Source of the DNA: JAPLJM01 sp963708515
Lineage (GTDB): Bacteria > Desulfobacterota > Syntrophia > Syntrophales > Fen-1087
Assembly (NCBI GenBank): GCA_963708515.1
Contig: CAVPSX010000021.1
Span: 62,001 to 126,000 of the forward strand
DNA length: 64,000 nt
Reading direction: 5' to 3'
The notes under the pieces: generated by a model
Told to the model about the DNA's origin: nothing
Databases searched by the model: none
Seen by the model: only the letters and a program-made list of their open reading frames with translations
Translations under genes and position numbers: made by a program
In this document: one piece after another, positions 60,652-64,000 of the stretch
Layout of the letters: every line of letters begins with the position of its first letter
Numbering within the stretch: the first letter of the stretch is position 1

Positions 60652-61731
60652 ATGAGACTTAAACTTATCTTATGTTCAGTAATGGCAATATTTGCTTTTG
60701 GCTGTCAGAATAAATATTATAATGAAGAAGATTTTTCTTCAATCCTGAAAATCGACTCACATATGCATATTGGAAGCGATGATGGTGTGTTTGAAGAACA
60801 GGCTTCAGCTGATAATTTTATCCTGATAACACTTAATGTCGATCATAGTGATTCTGCAAGCATCCGGAAACAATTTGACTATGCCGTATCATCTGCACAA
60901 AAACATCCGGGAAAAGTTTTCTTTGGTCCGACTTTCCTGTTCGATACAGCCGGATGGGGAACTGAAGAGTGGAGCAAAAAGATCATCACTCAGCTGGAAT
61001 CTGATATTTCGGCCGGAGCGATCGCAGTTAAAATCTGGAAGAATATAGGAATGACTGTGCGAGACAGGTCAGGCAAATTCATTATGGTTGATGATCCGGG
61101 AATCGACGCTGTGTTCAACTTCATCAAAAGTAAAAACATTCCGGTAACAGGGCATCTGGGTGAACCGCGCAACTGCTGGCTTCCGCTTGAAGAGATGACT
61201 GTCAGCAGCGACAGCAGCTATTTTGCGGAGCATCCGCAGTACCATATGTTCCTTCACCCAGAATATCCATCATATGAGGATCAGATCAGGGCCCGGGATA
61301 ATTTCCTTGAAAGAAATCCCGACATGACTTTCATCGGATGCCATCTGGGCAGCCTTGAATGGAATGTTGATTCACTTGCTTTAAGGCTCGACAGATACCC
61401 GAATATGGCTGTTGATATCTCGGCAAGAACATGCCATCTGCAGCACCAGTCGGCAAAAGACAGGGAACATGTACGGGATTTCTGCATCAAATACCAGGAC
61501 AGGCTTCTTTACGGTACGGATGTTAGTTACGGTGGAAGTGATAATCCTGACGGATTTAAGACCAGGATGCATAACGAATGGATGGAAGACTGGAAATATT
61601 TTGCAACTGAAACAGAAATGACCTCCCCACTGTTTGCCGGTTCCTTCAAAGGATTGCAGCTTCCAAAGGAGGTTGTTGATAAACTGTACAGGGAAAATGC
61701 AGTGAAATGGTATAAATTGAAAATTATTTAA
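60652..61731 (+). CDS. Mirror copy of the amidohydrolase-family lipoprotein
   Basis: 359 residues, identical to 58620-59699 except for three amino-acid changes that I can see: LKLFLCS to LKLILCS, YAVASAQ to YAVSSAQ, and DQIMARDN to DQIRARDN. All metal-site motifs (DSHMHIG, GHLGEP, GCHLGSLEW, GTDVSYGG) are unchanged. The changes fall in the signal peptide, a helix and a loop. Function as described for the left copy. Confidence 0.88.
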   Translation: MRLKLILCSVMAIFAFGCQNKYYNEEDFSSILKIDSHMHIGSDDGVFEEQASADNFILITLNVDHSDSASIRKQFDYAVSSAQKHPGKVFFGPTFLFDTAGWGTEEWSKKIITQLESDISAGAIAVKIWKNIGMTVRDRSGKFIMVDDPGIDAVFNFIKSKNIPVTGHLGEPRNCWLPLEEMTVSSDSSYFAEHPQYHMFLHPEYPSYEDQIRARDNFLERNPDMTFIGCHLGSLEWNVDSLALRLDRYPNMAVDISARTCHLQHQSAKDREHVRDFCIKYQDRLLYGTDVSYGGSDNPDGFKTRMHNEWMEDWKYFATETEMTSPLFAGSFKGLQLPKEVVDKLYRENAVKWYKLKII

Positions 61732-61799
61732 CCACAAAGAGCACAAAGGTTTACACAAAGAGCATAAATGAATAAAATAGATTAAGTCATTAAATAAAG

Positions 61800-63254
61800 G
61801 TGATTACTTTCATTATTTCAATAGCAGTTCTGTTACTTGGGTACTTTTTCTACTCAAAATTCATTGAGAAGATAGAGGGAGCTGATAAGGACCGGCAGAC
61901 ACCTGCATACAGGCTGAAGGACGGAGTGGATTATGTACCTCTTCCATGGTGGAGGGCTTTCCTGATCCAGTTTCTCAATATAGCCGGACTCGGGCCCATT
62001 TTCGGTGCTGTTGCAGGTGCAATGTGGGGTCCGGTTGCCTTTCTATGGATAGTTCTCGGATCAGTTTTCGCCGGAGGAGTTCACGATTATTTTTCAGGAA
62101 TGCTGTCAATCCGCCATAACGGATTAAGTATTACTGAGATAGTCGGTATTTACCTGGGAAACGGTGTTAAGCAGTTCATTAGGGGTTTTACTGTTGTGCT
62201 GATGGTTCTGGTGGGTGCCGTTTTTATTATGGGACCGGCCGGGATACTTGCTGGCCTGACACCCAAAGCTCTTACAATGACCTTCTGGGTCTGGGTGGTG
62301 TTTATTTATTATGTGCTTGCAACCCTGCTTCCTATCGATAAATTAATTGGAAGAATCTATCCGGTGTTTGGATTTGCACTTTTGTTTATGGCAATAGGTC
62401 TTATTACAGCATTATTTGCGAAAGGATATCACATTCCCGAACTGACTTTGTCGAATTTCCGGAATTTTCATGCAAATCCCGATAAGTTCCCAATCTTCCC
62501 GATGATGTTCATCACCATAGCATGTGGTGCTATTTCAGGATTTCACTCCACTCAGTCGCCCCTTATGGCAAGGTGTCTTACCAATGAGAAACTTGGCAGG
62601 AGGGTATTCTATGGCGCGATGATCTCTGAAGGTATTGTTGCAATGATATGGGCGGCAATAGGAATGAGCTTTTATGGAGGTGTCGGGGCGCTGAATGAAA
62701 TGATGACAGCCCAGAAAGGCAATGCCGCTTATCTTGTTAATGAGATATCAAACTCACTTCTTGGGAAATTCGGAGGTATACTTGCTCTTCTGGGGGTAGT
62801 TGCAGCACCCATAACATCGGGAGATACAGCTTTCAGGAGCGCAAGACTGATCGTTGCCGATTTCCTGAAATACAAACAGGGACCGATAAAGAACAGACTC
62901 TTTATCAGCATCCCTCTTTTCATTGTTGGATTTCTGCTTACAAGAATAGATTTCGGGATTATCTGGCGCTATTTCGCATGGTCGAATCAGACCCTTGCGA
63001 TGGTCGTACTCTGGGCAATTACAGTTTATCTCTTACAATCAAAGAAATTATATTGGGTAACACTTATTCCGGCCTTTTTCATGACTGCTGTAAGTATTAC
63101 ATATATATTATTTGCACCGGAAGGATTTTCACTCCCGGGAGGAATATCTTATACAATAGGAATTGCTGCGGCTATCACTGCGCTTGCAGGTTTTCTTTTT
63201 TATAAGCAGAAGCTTGAAAAAGTGGCTCCGGATGTCCCCCACGGAGGGAGGTGA
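61800..63254 (+). CDS. cstA: Mirror copy of the CstA family transporter
   Basis: 484 residues from GTG, identical to 57097-58551 apart from GLTPEALT to GLTPKALT. Preceded by the mirrored CTTTGTG-type repeat (61729-61768) and followed by the mirrored C/G-rich hairpin (63239-63293). Function as described for the left copy; whether two functional copies exist depends on the palindrome being real. Confidence 0.88.
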   Translation: MITFIISIAVLLLGYFFYSKFIEKIEGADKDRQTPAYRLKDGVDYVPLPWWRAFLIQFLNIAGLGPIFGAVAGAMWGPVAFLWIVLGSVFAGGVHDYFSGMLSIRHNGLSITEIVGIYLGNGVKQFIRGFTVVLMVLVGAVFIMGPAGILAGLTPKALTMTFWVWVVFIYYVLATLLPIDKLIGRIYPVFGFALLFMAIGLITALFAKGYHIPELTLSNFRNFHANPDKFPIFPMMFITIACGAISGFHSTQSPLMARCLTNEKLGRRVFYGAMISEGIVAMIWAAIGMSFYGGVGALNEMMTAQKGNAAYLVNEISNSLLGKFGGILALLGVVAAPITSGDTAFRSARLIVADFLKYKQGPIKNRLFISIPLFIVGFLLTRIDFGIIWRYFAWSNQTLAMVVLWAITVYLLQSKKLYWVTLIPAFFMTAVSITYILFAPEGFSLPGGISYTIGIAAAITALAGFLFYKQKLEKVAPDVPHGGR

Positions 63255-63336
63255 TCATTTCCCCCGCTGGGGGAAAGAAGAAAGGGGGTAAGGATATAAA
63301 GTTGGAAAGGTGATAATTAACTTAATTTCATCAGAA

Positions 63337-64000
63337 ATGAAAAAGATAGTAATAGCGGGAGCCGGAGGATTCATAGGCGGTCACCTGGTCAGGGAGATGA
63401 TCAGCAAAGGGCATAAGGTCAGGGCAGTTGATATTAAACCTTTGAATGAATGGTACCAGATCCAGGATGATGCCGATAACCTGGTGCTTGATCTGCGGCT
63501 GAGGGAAAACTGCTACAGGGCTGTCAACGGATATAATGAGGTCTTCAACCTTGCCGCCGATATGGGGGGAATGGGATTCATTGAGAATAACAAAGCCGCC
63601 TGCATGATAAGCGTTCTGATCAACACACATCTGCTTATTGCTTCACGCGATTGCGGGATCGAAAGGTTCTTCTATGCATCCTCCGCATGTGTATATAATG
63701 GTCAGAAACAGACGGATCCCGATAATCCGGGACTTAAAGAATCTGATGCTTATCCTGCCCTTGCCGAAGATGGCTATGGATGGGAAAAGCTTTTCAGCGA
63801 ACGGATGTGCCGTCACTTTATGGAAGATTTCGGACTGACAACAAGAATCGCCAGATTTCATAATGTTTACGGTCCATCCGGAACCTGGGACGGAGGCAGG
63901 GAAAAAGCCCCGGCAGCAATTTGCCGGAAAGTGATAGGAGCCGGTATCACGGGGAAAAAGGAAATAATGATATGGGGCGATGGTCTGCAGACCAGGAGCT
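63337..64000 (+). CDS. Mirror copy of the GDP-mannose 3,5-epimerase-like gene, cut by the window end
   Basis: The ATG at 63337 starts KKIVIAGAGGFIGGHLVREM; 221 codons are visible, ending in IWGDGLQTRS. Rossmann glycines, the SSACVYNG segment and the GYGWEK Tyr/Lys are all present. Same protein as 56013-57014, with one or two substitutions on the DNA level in the visible part (for example near 63401 and 63591). Confidence 0.85.
   Translation, partial: MKKIVIAGAGGFIGGHLVREMISKGHKVRAVDIKPLNEWYQIQDDADNLVLDLRLRENCYRAVNGYNEVFNLAADMGGMGFIENNKAACMISVLINTHLLIASRDCGIERFFYASSACVYNGQKQTDPDNPGLKESDAYPALAEDGYGWEKLFSERMCRHFMEDFGLTTRIARFHNVYGPSGTWDGGREKAPAAICRKVIGAGITGKKEIMIWGDGLQTRS

Larger units (their letters stand above)
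60176..64000. repeat. Right arm of the zero-spacer palindrome (continues past the window end)
   Basis: Inverted copy of 56351-60175, collinear to the last base of the window (AGACCAGGAGCT against AGCTCCTGGTCT). The arm has few substitutions and no indels. The end of the duplicated region is not visible. Confidence 0.97.

Overview
The window comes from a Bacteroidota genome, probably an environmental lineage or a metagenome-assembled contig. The evidence is type IX secretion (T9SS) machinery with its C-terminal sorting domains, a SusC/SusD pair, many small Tat-leader oxidoreductases and TIM-barrel epimerases, and a DUF6057 membrane protein. No rRNA, tRNA, CRISPR array, phage or transposase gene was recognised.

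Region 1 (1-30000, all minus strand) is a surface-adhesin cluster. In transcription order it holds three T9SS type A adhesins (26366-30000; 22822-26340; a giant of about 4,859 residues at 8222-22807), a type B (gliding-motility C-terminal) adhesin (2787-8025), a PorP/SprF outer-membrane protein (1345-2265) and a PD40-repeat protein cut by the window start. The adhesins share secreted modules and have 261-bp and ~288-bp tandem repeats. The giant gene also shows two 8-monomer higher-order duplications. Most of these genes are broken by single-base indels. Restoring one base at each break gives lengths divisible by three, so sequencing or assembly errors are the likeliest cause.

Region 2 (30388-31086, and also 2281-2782) holds two four-helix-bundle (S23/IVS-type) genes. 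Each is frameshifted and bracketed by inverted arrays of short repeats, like small mobile cassettes.

Region 3 (30972-54831) is a carbohydrate-modification locus: a SusC/SusD transporter, three Gfo/Idh/MocA dehydrogenases, three sugar-phosphate-isomerase-like TIM barrels, a DUF6807 (PmoA-like) lipoprotein, a tandem alpha/beta hydrolase, a NagA-like deacetylase, an FAD oxidoreductase, an SGNH esterase and a plug-only TonB protein. Eight proteins carry twin-arginine-type leaders. This suggests uptake of an acylated or modified glycan followed by periplasmic oxidation and isomerisation rather than classical hydrolysis, since no glycoside hydrolase is seen.

Region 4 (54865-64000) holds a nucleotide-sugar pair (a nucleotidyltransferase fused to a GHMP kinase-like domain, and a GDP-mannose 3,5-epimerase-like protein), a CstA-family transporter, an amidohydrolase lipoprotein and a truncated Gfo/Idh/MocA gene. 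The truncated gene lies on the axis (60175/60176) of a zero-spacer palindrome with arms of at least 3,825 bp (56351-60175 and 60176-64000), so everything after 60175 is a mirror copy with a few base substitutions and no indels. It is either an assembly or library fold-back or a true inverted duplication.

Intergenic DNA is unusually rich in hairpin-forming short-repeat families.
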